Shown piece by piece: positions 1-5,836 of a stretch of DNA of 7,433 bases. The notes beneath the pieces are model-generated. The model saw only the letters and a list, made by a program, of their open reading frames with translations. It was not told where the DNA came from and made no database searches. Made by a program: the position numbers and the translations under genes. The stretch is from positions 1 through 7,433 of the forward strand of contig CAMVDK010000155.1 of NCBI GenBank assembly GCA_947166165.1. The letters run 5' to 3'. How positions within the stretch are numbered: the first letter of the stretch is position 1; every line of letters starts with the position of its first letter. The stretch is from an uncultured Porphyromonadaceae bacterium (lineage in GTDB: Bacteria > Bacteroidota > Bacteroidia > Bacteroidales > Muribaculaceae).

Positions 1-393
1 CAGCCCGAGAGCTATGCGCTGCTCGACGCCATGGAGTTTGTCAGCGACCAGACGCTGGAATGGGACTTCACTTATTGGGGCGGAGGTGCGCTGCTCAGCC
101 GCGTGCCGCTGGTCAAGTACCTCAAGCTGCGCGAGGTGGTCACCTTCCGCGGCCTGTGGGGCGACCTTGCCAGCCGCAACCGCCCTGTGGAGGGGTCGGC
201 GACGGGCCAGCTGCTCTTCCCGGCCGACGCGCCTTGCCGGCCGCTGGGGCGCACGCCCTATATGGAGCTGGGCGTGGGTCTGGACAACATTTTCACCATC
301 TTGCGCGTCGACTATGTGTGGCGCCTCACCTACCGCGGCACGCCGGGCGTCGACCGGAGCGGTGTGCGCGTCGCGCTCCACTTCAGCTTCTGA
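1..393 (+). CDS. DUF5686-family outer-membrane protein, C-terminal fragment
   Basis: The reading frame is open from the first base and ends at TGA 391-393, giving the last 130 residues of a longer protein whose start lies left of the window. The fragment has the alternating aromatic and polar pattern of outer-membrane beta strands. It carries phrases I associate with the end of Bacteroidota DUF5686 proteins (often with an N-terminal carboxypeptidase-like regulatory domain): PESYALLDAMEFVSDQ near the beginning, then LREVVTFRGLWGDL, PYMELGVGLDNIFTILRVDYVWRLTYR and a final RVALHFSF. The terminal phenylalanine fits the C-terminal signal of Bam-inserted barrels. The function of this family is not established; an outer-membrane location is inferred. 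The gene converges on corA with 33 bases between the stop codons. The family call is fairly sure, any function is not. Confidence 0.8.
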   Translation, partial: QPESYALLDAMEFVSDQTLEWDFTYWGGGALLSRVPLVKYLKLREVVTFRGLWGDLASRNRPVEGSATGQLLFPADAPCRPLGRTPYMELGVGLDNIFTILRVDYVWRLTYRGTPGVDRSGVRVALHFSF

Positions 394-426
394 CCTGGGG
401 GGTGGTCAAAGCCACGCGGTGCAGGC

Positions 427-1356
427 TCAAATCAGGTGCTTGCGCTTGAGGTAGATGTAGATGAGCGCCCCGAGCGCCACCGAAAGCAGCAGCGCGAAGG
501 GGAACCCCCACACCCAGTTCTCCATGCCGTTGGGCACGTTCATGCCGTAGTAGCCCGCTATGCCGGTGGGCACCATCAGGATGATGGTGATCACGGTGAG
601 CGTGCGCATGATCACGTTCATGTTGTTGGCCAGGATCGAGGCATAGGAGTCCTGCTGTCGGTCGAGGATGTTGCTGTAGATTTTTGCGGTGTCGTAGGCC
701 TGCTGCATCTCGATTTCCACATCGTCGAGCAGGTCGTCGTCGTAGGTGGCCGTGCGCAGGTGCTTCTTCAGCCTCATGAGCAGCAGTTCGTTGCCGCGGA
801 GCGAGGTGATGAAATAGATCAGGAATTTGCCCAGGCCCATCATCTTTTGCAGCTCGTCATTGTCCATGCGTTTCTCGAGCCGCTCCTCGGCGGCGTTCAT
901 CATGGCGTTCATCTGCTTGAGGTACTTGAGATACCACACCGAGCTGGAGAGCAGAATCGAGAGCAGCAGATCGTGGCGCTCGCGGCGTGGCTGCTTGCGG
1001 CGGTTGCTCCAGGCAACGAAGTCGGCCAGCACCACGGTGGGGAAAAAGCTGACGGTCACAAACACGTCGTCGCGCATCAGCACGGCGAGCGGACGGGTGG
1101 CAAACACGACGTCGCCGTCGTCGGCGACCGTTTTTATGGGCACGCGCACAATGGTCATCAGCCAGCCCTCGTCGGCCTCGAGGCGCGGGCGCTCTTCGGG
1201 GTCCTTGGCGTCGTCGATGAAGTCGAGGGGCATTTGCCAGCGGCTTTCGAGCAGACGCAACTCGTCGGCGGTGGGGTCGCTGACTCTGATCCAGCAGCCG
1301 TGCTGCCATTCGGCCACCTCGTGGTAGCCTCCATCGTAGGTCCAGTAGCTAAGCAT
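427..1356 (-). CDS. corA: CorA-type magnesium/divalent cation transporter
   Basis: This 309-residue protein is a CorA-superfamily channel, which as a pentamer in the inner membrane moves Mg2+ (some members Co2+, Ni2+ or Zn2+) down its electrochemical gradient. The signature is visible: GYYGMN at residues 268-273, with the selectivity motif GMN at 271-273, right after a first membrane helix (about 248-268). A second membrane helix (about 282-302) follows, then a basic tail (KRKHLI). Residues 1 to about 245 form the soluble cytoplasmic funnel, including a long charged helical stretch at about 145-245. Length is normal for the family. The start at 1356 follows an A/G-rich leader (GGGAAAGAG) and gives a family-typical N-terminus. 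It lies 31 bases behind the M16 peptidase on the same strand, so it may be the last gene of that operon. Substrate specificity cannot be read from the sequence. Confidence 0.93.
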   Translation of the reverse strand: MLSYWTYDGGYHEVAEWQHGCWIRVSDPTADELRLLESRWQMPLDFIDDAKDPEERPRLEADEGWLMTIVRVPIKTVADDGDVVFATRPLAVLMRDDVFVTVSFFPTVVLADFVAWSNRRKQPRRERHDLLLSILLSSSVWYLKYLKQMNAMMNAAEERLEKRMDNDELQKMMGLGKFLIYFITSLRGNELLLMRLKKHLRTATYDDDLLDDVEIEMQQAYDTAKIYSNILDRQQDSYASILANNMNVIMRTLTVITIILMVPTGIAGYYGMNVPNGMENWVWGFPFALLLSVALGALIYIYLKRKHLI

Positions 1357-1387
1357 AATGTCTCTTTCCCATTTTTGTTTCAGTTGT

Positions 1388-4198
1388 TCATTGCTTGTAG
1401 CCTTGCATCACCACGCGCAGGCGGGTGGTGGGGTCGAGGGTGATGATGAAGGCATTGAGTTGGGCCAGGCTCATGTCTTGGACCAGCTTTCGGTAGCCCG
1501 TGTGGCTGTCGAATCCCAAAGCGCGGTTGCGCAGGGTGGCGAGCCAGTAGGCGTTGGTGAGTAGCTGGCTGTCGTGCTGCTGGAGCATCTGTGTGCGTAT
1601 GTGCTCGAGCAGCTCGCCGGTGGTGCCGTAGCTCATCACGATGTCGAACACGTGGGCCACCTCGGTGAGCACCTGCTGCGTGAGCTCGGGCTGCGTTTCC
1701 AGCTGTGCGCTGAGCATCCACTTGCCGCTCACGCGCGAGGCGGCTCCTCCGGCCTCTACGCCATAGGTGGCGTGGAGGTCTTCGCGCAGGTGGGCGTTGA
1801 GGGCCACGGTGAGCGCCTGACCGGCGGCATCGATGAGCACCCGGTTGGCCAGCGTGTGCTCCATGTCGCCAAGCAAGCAGGCGTAGATGTGTGCCTTGGG
1901 GGCCTGCATCGGTTGCAGAAACACGTTGTCGACATCGCCGGTGGGGTAGGGCGACTGGCCTTGTGCCGCTGTTACGGCAGGCCGGTGTGGCCTGACGGAG
2001 TCGCTGCCAATGCTGCCGATATACCGCTCCACCAGTGTGCACACGCTGTCGGAATCGAAGTCGCCCACCAGCGTGAAGGTGAACTGGTCGATGTTTGCCA
2101 CGCGCTGGCGGTAGAGGGCGAGCACCTTATCGAAGTCGGCTCCGGCAATCTCGCTCTCGGTGAGCGGGCGGTAGAGGGCGCGGTGGCGGTAGAGAGTGGT
2201 GGCTATTGAGTCGGCCATGATGGCCTCGGGGCTGGTGGCCTGCTGGCGCGCCATGGCGGTGAGCTGGCGGCGCAGGGCGCGCCAGGCGGTGCTGTCGGCA
2301 CGCATGGCGGTGAAGTAGAGGTGGTTCAGCTGAAGCAGGGTGGCCAGGTCGCGGGTGCGGCAGTTGCCGGCTATGTTCTCGTCGGTCTCGCCGAGCGAGT
2401 AGACCAGCGACAGCGGGGTGGTGTTCAGTCGGCGGCGCAGGGCCTCCTGGCTCCAGGTGCCCAGGGCGCTGTTTTCGACCACATCGTCAATCAGGCGCAG
2501 CTCCACGTCGAGGTCGTCGGGGCAGTCGCGGCTGCCGCAGGGGCGCGTGGCGTCGAAGAGCACCTCGTCGGTGGCCAGACGGGTGGGCAGCAGCTGCACG
2601 GTGGCTCCATTGCTCAAGGTGAGGACGGTGGCGCGCGTGGCGCTGTCGATGCGCTCGGCTACGATGCGCCCGCCTTGCCCGCTCGGCTCCACCAGCGGCC
2701 CGAGGGGCAGTGGCGCTTCCTCTTCAGGCACTATCGCCGGAGCCGGCAAGGGCAGCGGCGGGGCTATGGTCAGGCGATCGCCGGGCAGGGTGGGGGCGGT
2801 GACCACGATGTGCAGGTTGCGCTCGTCGAGCAGCTGGCGCGTGGCTTGAGTCACGGTGGCGCTGCTCAGGGTGTCGAGCACCTGCTCGATGGCCTGGCAC
2901 TCTGGCACCACGCCGGGAATGTAACCGCCATGCAGAAAGTGGTCGATATATTCGGCCACATAGTCGCTGCTGGGGTGGCGGTCGACGGTGGCCACGGCTT
3001 GCTGGATGGTGGCGCGGTAGGCGTCGATGGCCTGCCGCACTTCGTGGTCGGCAAAGCCGTGCTGGGCGGCTTGGCGGAGCAGGGTGAGCGATTCGTCGAG
3101 AATGGCCTGCGCCTCGCCGTCGAGGCCCACGCCCGAAACGATGAGCGCGTCGAGGTGGCCCACGCTCAGGAATTTGTCCACGCTGCATCCGGCATCCACC
3201 AGGCGGGAGTCGGCCGCGTGAGTGCGCTTGTTCAGCCGTTCGGCAATCAGCATCGCCACGAGTTGCCGCAGGGTGTTGTGCTGCAGGTGGTCGGCGGTGC
3301 CGAGCAGGCTTGCCGGGAGGGGGTCGGCGTAGTGCAGCCGCACGGTGGTGCCTCCGGCCTCGGGGTCGGCATGCGTGGCGATGCGCGGCCCGGCGGGCAG
3401 GTCGACGTCGATGTGCGGTTGTCGAGCCGGAGACGAAGGGGCGGGTACGGCGGCAAAGATGCGGCGCACGTGCTCCAGCATGGTGTCGGCATTGAAGTCG
3501 CCCACCACCACAATGGCCTGGAGGTCGGGACGGAACCACTGGCGGTAGAACCGCTCGATGTCGGCGCGTGTGGCGCGCTTCACAACATCGATGCGACCTA
3601 TGGGGATGCGTGTCGAGTAGGGGCTGCCAGGCAGCAACTGAGGGAGCACGGCGTCGAACATGCGCATCGAGTAGCCGCCGCGGTGGCGCCATTCCTGCTC
3701 GACCACGGCTTTTTCCTTCTCAAGGGCGCTGGCGTCGAGCGTCAGGCTGCACGACAGGTCGCTCAGCGCCAGCAAGGCCGAGTCGAGCGCGGCCCACGAT
3801 GTGGTGGGCACGTTCGACAGCTGGTATTGCGTGTCGTCGAAACTGGTAGAGGCATTGATGTCGCTGCCGTAGCCCATGCCCAGCGAGGTGAGGTAGTTCA
3901 CCATCGTGGTGCCCGGAAAGTGGCTGGTGCCGTTGAAGGCCATGTGTTCGAGCAGATGCGTGTAGCCCTGCTGGCCGTCGGTCTCCACCACCGAGCCGAC
4001 GCGGTGGGCCATCCACATCTCGGCCCTGGCCTGCGGATAGGCGTTGGCGCGGATGTAGTAGGTCATGCCGCACGGCAGCGTGCCCATGCGCAGCGCCGGG
4101 TCGACCGGCAGCGCGTCGCCACCCCACGCCGCAATGGCACATCCGCACGCAGCCATCGCCAAAACGAGCCGATGAAAAAGAACTATGGTCTTACACAT
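1388..4198 (-). CDS. Exported M16 (insulinase/PqqL-like) zinc metallopeptidase
   Basis: This 936-residue protein contains two M16 halves in tandem, as in PqqL-like and pitrilysin-type peptidases, which form a clamshell that degrades peptides. Residues 1 to about 24 look like a signal peptide: K3 and R10, a hydrophobic stretch, then an AIA site at 21-23. The inverted zinc motif HLLEH is at 81-85 (H81 and H85 zinc ligands, E84 catalytic base). The downstream glutamates E162 and E169 (EKAVVEQEW) match the third-ligand region. The first M16_C domain contains FYRQWFRPDLQAIVVVGDFN (217-236). The second half begins near 527 (LSNGATVQLLPTR), has no HxxEH, and contains FTFTLVGDFD (706-715) and REDLHATYGV (805-814), so it is structural or substrate-binding, as usual. 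Cys18 and Cys20 lie near the signal peptide end but a good lipobox is absent, so a periplasmic protein is more likely than a lipoprotein. It starts 77 bases after the LuxR gene with no clear promoter between them. Confidence 0.93.
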   Translation of the reverse strand: MCKTIVLFHRLVLAMAACGCAIAAWGGDALPVDPALRMGTLPCGMTYYIRANAYPQARAEMWMAHRVGSVVETDGQQGYTHLLEHMAFNGTSHFPGTTMVNYLTSLGMGYGSDINASTSFDDTQYQLSNVPTTSWAALDSALLALSDLSCSLTLDASALEKEKAVVEQEWRHRGGYSMRMFDAVLPQLLPGSPYSTRIPIGRIDVVKRATRADIERFYRQWFRPDLQAIVVVGDFNADTMLEHVRRIFAAVPAPSSPARQPHIDVDLPAGPRIATHADPEAGGTTVRLHYADPLPASLLGTADHLQHNTLRQLVAMLIAERLNKRTHAADSRLVDAGCSVDKFLSVGHLDALIVSGVGLDGEAQAILDESLTLLRQAAQHGFADHEVRQAIDAYRATIQQAVATVDRHPSSDYVAEYIDHFLHGGYIPGVVPECQAIEQVLDTLSSATVTQATRQLLDERNLHIVVTAPTLPGDRLTIAPPLPLPAPAIVPEEEAPLPLGPLVEPSGQGGRIVAERIDSATRATVLTLSNGATVQLLPTRLATDEVLFDATRPCGSRDCPDDLDVELRLIDDVVENSALGTWSQEALRRRLNTTPLSLVYSLGETDENIAGNCRTRDLATLLQLNHLYFTAMRADSTAWRALRRQLTAMARQQATSPEAIMADSIATTLYRHRALYRPLTESEIAGADFDKVLALYRQRVANIDQFTFTLVGDFDSDSVCTLVERYIGSIGSDSVRPHRPAVTAAQGQSPYPTGDVDNVFLQPMQAPKAHIYACLLGDMEHTLANRVLIDAAGQALTVALNAHLREDLHATYGVEAGGAASRVSGKWMLSAQLETQPELTQQVLTEVAHVFDIVMSYGTTGELLEHIRTQMLQQHDSQLLTNAYWLATLRNRALGFDSHTGYRKLVQDMSLAQLNAFIITLDPTTRLRVVMQGYKQ

Positions 4199-4275
4199 AA
4201 TTATATAACGAGCGGAGGCGACAGGATATTGCCTCGCGTCAGACAGCGGATAGCGGGCGAAGCCTGGCCCGGCGG

Positions 4276-4818
4276 CTACGGCTGCGTGAGGCCGTTCATC
4301 AGCGCATAGAAGGTGAGGCCCGAAATGCTTTTGATGCCCAGTTTGGAGGTGATGTTCTTGCGGTGGGTGAGCACGGTGTTGATGCTGATGCCGAGTTCGG
4401 AGGCAATCTCTTTGTTGAGCCGTCCCTGCGCCACGAGTCGCAGCACCTCTATTTCGCGCTCCGAGAGCAGCGAGGGCGCGGTGCTGCCCACGCTCGGCGC
4501 GGGTTGCAGGCGCTCATCGAGCAGGGCCGAGAGGCACTTGGCGTCGGAGGCATCGACGAGCGTGGGGCCATCGCCGGCATCCACTTGGCCGTGCGTGAGC
4601 ACGATGGTGCGCGCCTGGCGCGGGAGGAAGTAGCGCAGACGGGCCACGAAGGTGGTGGGGTCGGTGACGAAGAGCTGGGCATCGGCGGCCGGAGTGGCCT
4701 CCAGTTCGGCCACGCTGCCGGGCATGAGGGCCTGTGCGCCGTAGCGCTCGGCGAGCCAGTGGCTCAGGCCCTGCGCGGCCAGACGGTCGCGCAGCAGGAT
4801 GATCACGGTGGGGGTCAT
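4276..4818 (-). CDS. LuxR-type (GerE) transcriptional regulator with degenerate receiver-like N-terminus
   Basis: This is a 180-residue DNA-binding regulator. Residues about 117-176 are a complete LuxR/GerE helix-turn-helix: LLSEREIEVLRLVAQGRLNK, EIASELGISINTVLTHRKNI, then SKLGIKS. Residues 1 to about 100 resemble a receiver fold: a first strand TVIILL, a helix AAQGLSHWLAERYG, a strand QLFVTDP and a strand TIVLTHG. However, the N-terminal acidic pair of true receivers is reduced to Asp11 (Arg10 precedes it). Asp53 is the only candidate phospho-acceptor, and the conserved lysine after the TIVLTHG strand is not evident. Control by phosphorylation is therefore doubtful; partner or ligand sensing is an alternative. 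Its ATG overlaps the TGA of the hemerythrin-like gene by 4 bases (ATGA), which suggests translational coupling and a shared function. LuxR-type regulators without a cognate kinase are common in Bacteroidales. DNA targets are unknown. Confidence 0.88.
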   Translation of the reverse strand: MTPTVIILLRDRLAAQGLSHWLAERYGAQALMPGSVAELEATPAADAQLFVTDPTTFVARLRYFLPRQARTIVLTHGQVDAGDGPTLVDASDAKCLSALLDERLQPAPSVGSTAPSLLSEREIEVLRLVAQGRLNKEIASELGISINTVLTHRKNITSKLGIKSISGLTFYALMNGLTQP

Positions 4819-5429
4819 GGCTTGGGTGGCGAGGGTGATTCACTCAGCTGCCGCAGCGGCTGCAGGATGCGCACGGCAATGCGGCGCGACTGCGCCAGCG
4901 AGCTGCGCAGGCTGCCTATGGCATGCAGCACGGCGTGGGCCAGGTTGGCGTCGTAGTCGCCCTGCAGGTGGATGGCAATCATGCTCATCAGGTCGGCGAT
5001 TTTGTCATCGAGGTCATCGACGTTGCTGTAGTCCTGCCGCTCAAGCATTTGCTGCTGCACCTGGTGGAAGAACTGCAGCATGGGCTGCAGGTTGCTGCTC
5101 GAGCTCTTGCCGAGCAGCAGCTGGAAGTGGCGCTCGATGTTGGGCAGATGATAGTGCTCGTGGTAGGCGCGTGTGAGCTCGAGGTAGCGCACCACATCGG
5201 CCTCGGCGATGTGCGGCAGCTGCGCGCTGGGGTCGTAGTCGTCGTGCAGACTGGTGTTGAGGATGGTGGCCATGAGCGTCGGGTTCACGTTCAGCTGCCG
5301 GCTGGCGATGGCGATGGTGGCGTCGCCCACGCCCAGCCGCACTCCGAAGCGCGACAGGATGGCCAGGGTGCTCGGGGCTTCGACAATGATGTCGCTCAGC
5401 CGGGTGTCGGGGGTGATGATGTGGTTCAT
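4815..5429 (-). CDS. Hemerythrin-like (RIC/ScdA-type) protein, iron ligands apparently degenerate
   Basis: This is a 204-residue cytoplasmic protein with no signal peptide. Residues 1 to about 60 resemble the ScdA/DUF542-type N-terminal domain of RIC (YtfE) and related Bacteroidales proteins: TPDTRLSDIIVEAPSTLAIL followed by SRFGVRLGVGDATI. The CysCys pair of true RIC proteins is replaced by LGVGD. Residues about 75-195 are predicted to be all-helical, like a hemerythrin bundle. The usual HxxxE iron-binding motifs are not visible where I would expect them (about 125-135 and 180-187). Histidines are instead clustered as H90/H94, H154 with D158, and H165/H169. The start at 5429 was chosen because the recognisable domain begins there and AAAGAAGAC precedes it. 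The frame stays open upstream to an ATG at 5570, but those 47 residues are low-complexity and run through a candidate promoter. The family is known for Fe-S repair or O2/NO sensing; its role here is uncertain. It is translationally coupled to the LuxR gene. Confidence 0.72.
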   Translation of the reverse strand: MNHIITPDTRLSDIIVEAPSTLAILSRFGVRLGVGDATIAIASRQLNVNPTLMATILNTSLHDDYDPSAQLPHIAEADVVRYLELTRAYHEHYHLPNIERHFQLLLGKSSSSNLQPMLQFFHQVQQQMLERQDYSNVDDLDDKIADLMSMIAIHLQGDYDANLAHAVLHAIGSLRSSLAQSRRIAVRILQPLRQLSESPSPPKP

Positions 5430-5487
5430 TGTCTTCTTTGCTGTTCTATAGGGTGAGGAAGGCGGAGGGCGCATGCCCACCAATGTG

Positions 5488-5519
5488 CAAAGTTCGCTCA
5501 ATTTTCCGATTCGTCCAAT
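5488..5519 (-). promoter_or_regulatory. Candidate promoter for the hemerythrin-luxR operon
   Basis: Read on the minus strand, ATTG (5519-5516) is followed after 20 bases by GAACTTTG (5495-5488). This is close to the Bacteroides consensus of a -33 TTTG and a -7 TAnnTTTG 19-21 bases apart; the -7 box differs at its first base and the -33 box at its first. It would start transcription roughly 50 bases upstream of the ATG at 5429. The -33 element falls on the edge of the inverted repeat at 5516-5537. The match is imperfect, hence the low confidence. Confidence 0.35.
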
Positions 5520-5537
5520 TTTTTGCACGAAAAATTG
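5516..5537. repeat. Perfect 8-bp inverted repeat, possible operator
   Basis: CAATTTTT (5516-5523) and AAAAATTG (5530-5537) are exact reverse complements around a 6-base centre, TGCACG. An outer GATTC (5508-5512) and GAATC (5537-5541) extend the symmetry imperfectly. It sits between divergent genes rather than at a gene end, and it touches the -33 box of the candidate minus-strand promoter, so a protein-binding site is more likely than a terminator. No specific regulator motif is recognised. Confidence 0.5.
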
Positions 5538-5579
5538 AATCTTCTTTGGGGACTGGGACTGGAAGAACATGAGAACTGT

Positions 5580-5648
5580 TTTTAGACTATAAGGACATAA
5601 GGTTTTAGACTATAAGCACTTAATGGTTTAGGCTGTAAGAGAATAAGT
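5580..5648. repeat. Three tandem copies of a 23-bp repeat
   Basis: Three units start at 5580, 5603 and 5626, exactly 23 bases apart. The first 14 bases of units 1 and 2 are identical (TTTTAGACTATAAG); unit 3 reads GTTTAGGCTGTAAG. The second part of each unit is looser but keeps a TAA core (GACATAAGG, CACTTAATG, AGAATAAGT). Within a unit, ATAAGGAC and ATAAGG suggest an older sub-repeat of about half the length. The next 23 bases do not continue the pattern. Short tandem repeats built on TATAAGGAC-like words are, as I recall, seen in Bacteroidales intergenic DNA; their role is unknown. Confidence 0.85.
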
Positions 5649-5714
5649 GATAGTGGCATTTATGCGCATTTCGCTAACAATCTTTTTGCTGCAGGGTAAA
5701 AAGATGGTGCTTTG

Positions 5715-5746
5715 TTTGCGGGGTTGGCGGAATATGACTAATTTTG
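5715..5746 (+). promoter_or_regulatory. Bacteroides-type sigma-ABfr promoter of the C10 protease gene
   Basis: TTTG at 5715-5718 is followed, after exactly 20 bases, by TAATTTTG at 5739-5746. This matches the Bacteroides housekeeping consensus (-33 TTTG, -7 TAnnTTTG, spacing 19-21) at every defined position. Transcription would begin near 5750-5755, leaving a leader of about 85 bases before the ATG at 5837. A second TTTG directly precedes the -33 box (5711-5714). Confidence 0.72.
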
Positions 5747-5836
5747 CATAGTTTTAGGTGCTATGTGGCGTGGCGCGTGCTGCGCTGGTGACTGGCACCT
5801 TTGCCCTCTTAATTATTAATCTTCAGTGCATTTGTA

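Larger units (their letters stand above)
5430..5836. other. Divergent intergenic region without a convincing gene
   Basis: These 407 bases separate the minus-strand hemerythrin-like gene from the plus-strand C10 protease gene, and are visibly richer in A and T than the flanking genes. They contain a candidate minus-strand promoter, a short inverted repeat, a three-copy tandem repeat and a strong plus-strand promoter, each listed separately. Only tiny open frames occur (for example 5662-5751 on the plus strand), and none has coding support. About 90 bases of leader lie between the plus-strand promoter and its gene, ending in an AT-rich stretch with no Shine-Dalgarno sequence, as is normal in Bacteroidota. 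Confidence 0.75.

Noticed and set aside
394..426. Possible bidirectional terminator between the converging DUF5686 and corA genes
   Set aside because: The only pairing seen is short (GTGG with CCAC around TCAAAG, plus an outer CCTG/CAGG) and there is no T-tract on either side, so I cannot support a terminator from sequence alone.
436..1443. Plus-strand open frame (335 codons) opposite corA
   Set aside because: The minus strand encodes CorA with GMN and two membrane helices; the plus-strand product is His/Val/Gly-rich without domain features and runs into the end of the M16 gene.
4129..4198. Lipoprotein signal at the M16 peptidase N-terminus (Cys18/Cys20)
   Set aside because: The residues before either cysteine (MAA and ACG) do not form a good lipobox, and a type I cleavage site (AIA) follows, so a standard signal peptide is the better reading.
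4199..4275. Possible terminator between the LuxR gene and the M16 gene
   Set aside because: A five-base CGGGC/GCCCG pairing exists just after the LuxR stop, but it is short, has an 8-base loop and no following T-run.
2321..4309. Long plus-strand open frame (662 codons) opposite the M16 peptidase gene
   Set aside because: It is the antisense of a clear M16 gene with intact motifs. The predicted product is a Gly/Val/His/Gln-rich sequence without recognisable domains, as expected from the complement of GC-rich coding DNA with few stop codons.
5430..5570. Upstream extension of the hemerythrin-like gene to an ATG at 5570
   Set aside because: The 47 extra residues have no domain similarity and would pass through the inverted repeat and candidate promoter. 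The recognisable domain begins at the ATG at 5429, which has an A/G-rich ribosome-binding-like leader.
5662..5751. Plus-strand 29-codon small open frame upstream of the protease
   Set aside because: It spans the consensus promoter at 5715-5746, so it would not be on that transcript. It has no visible ribosome binding site and could easily occur by chance.
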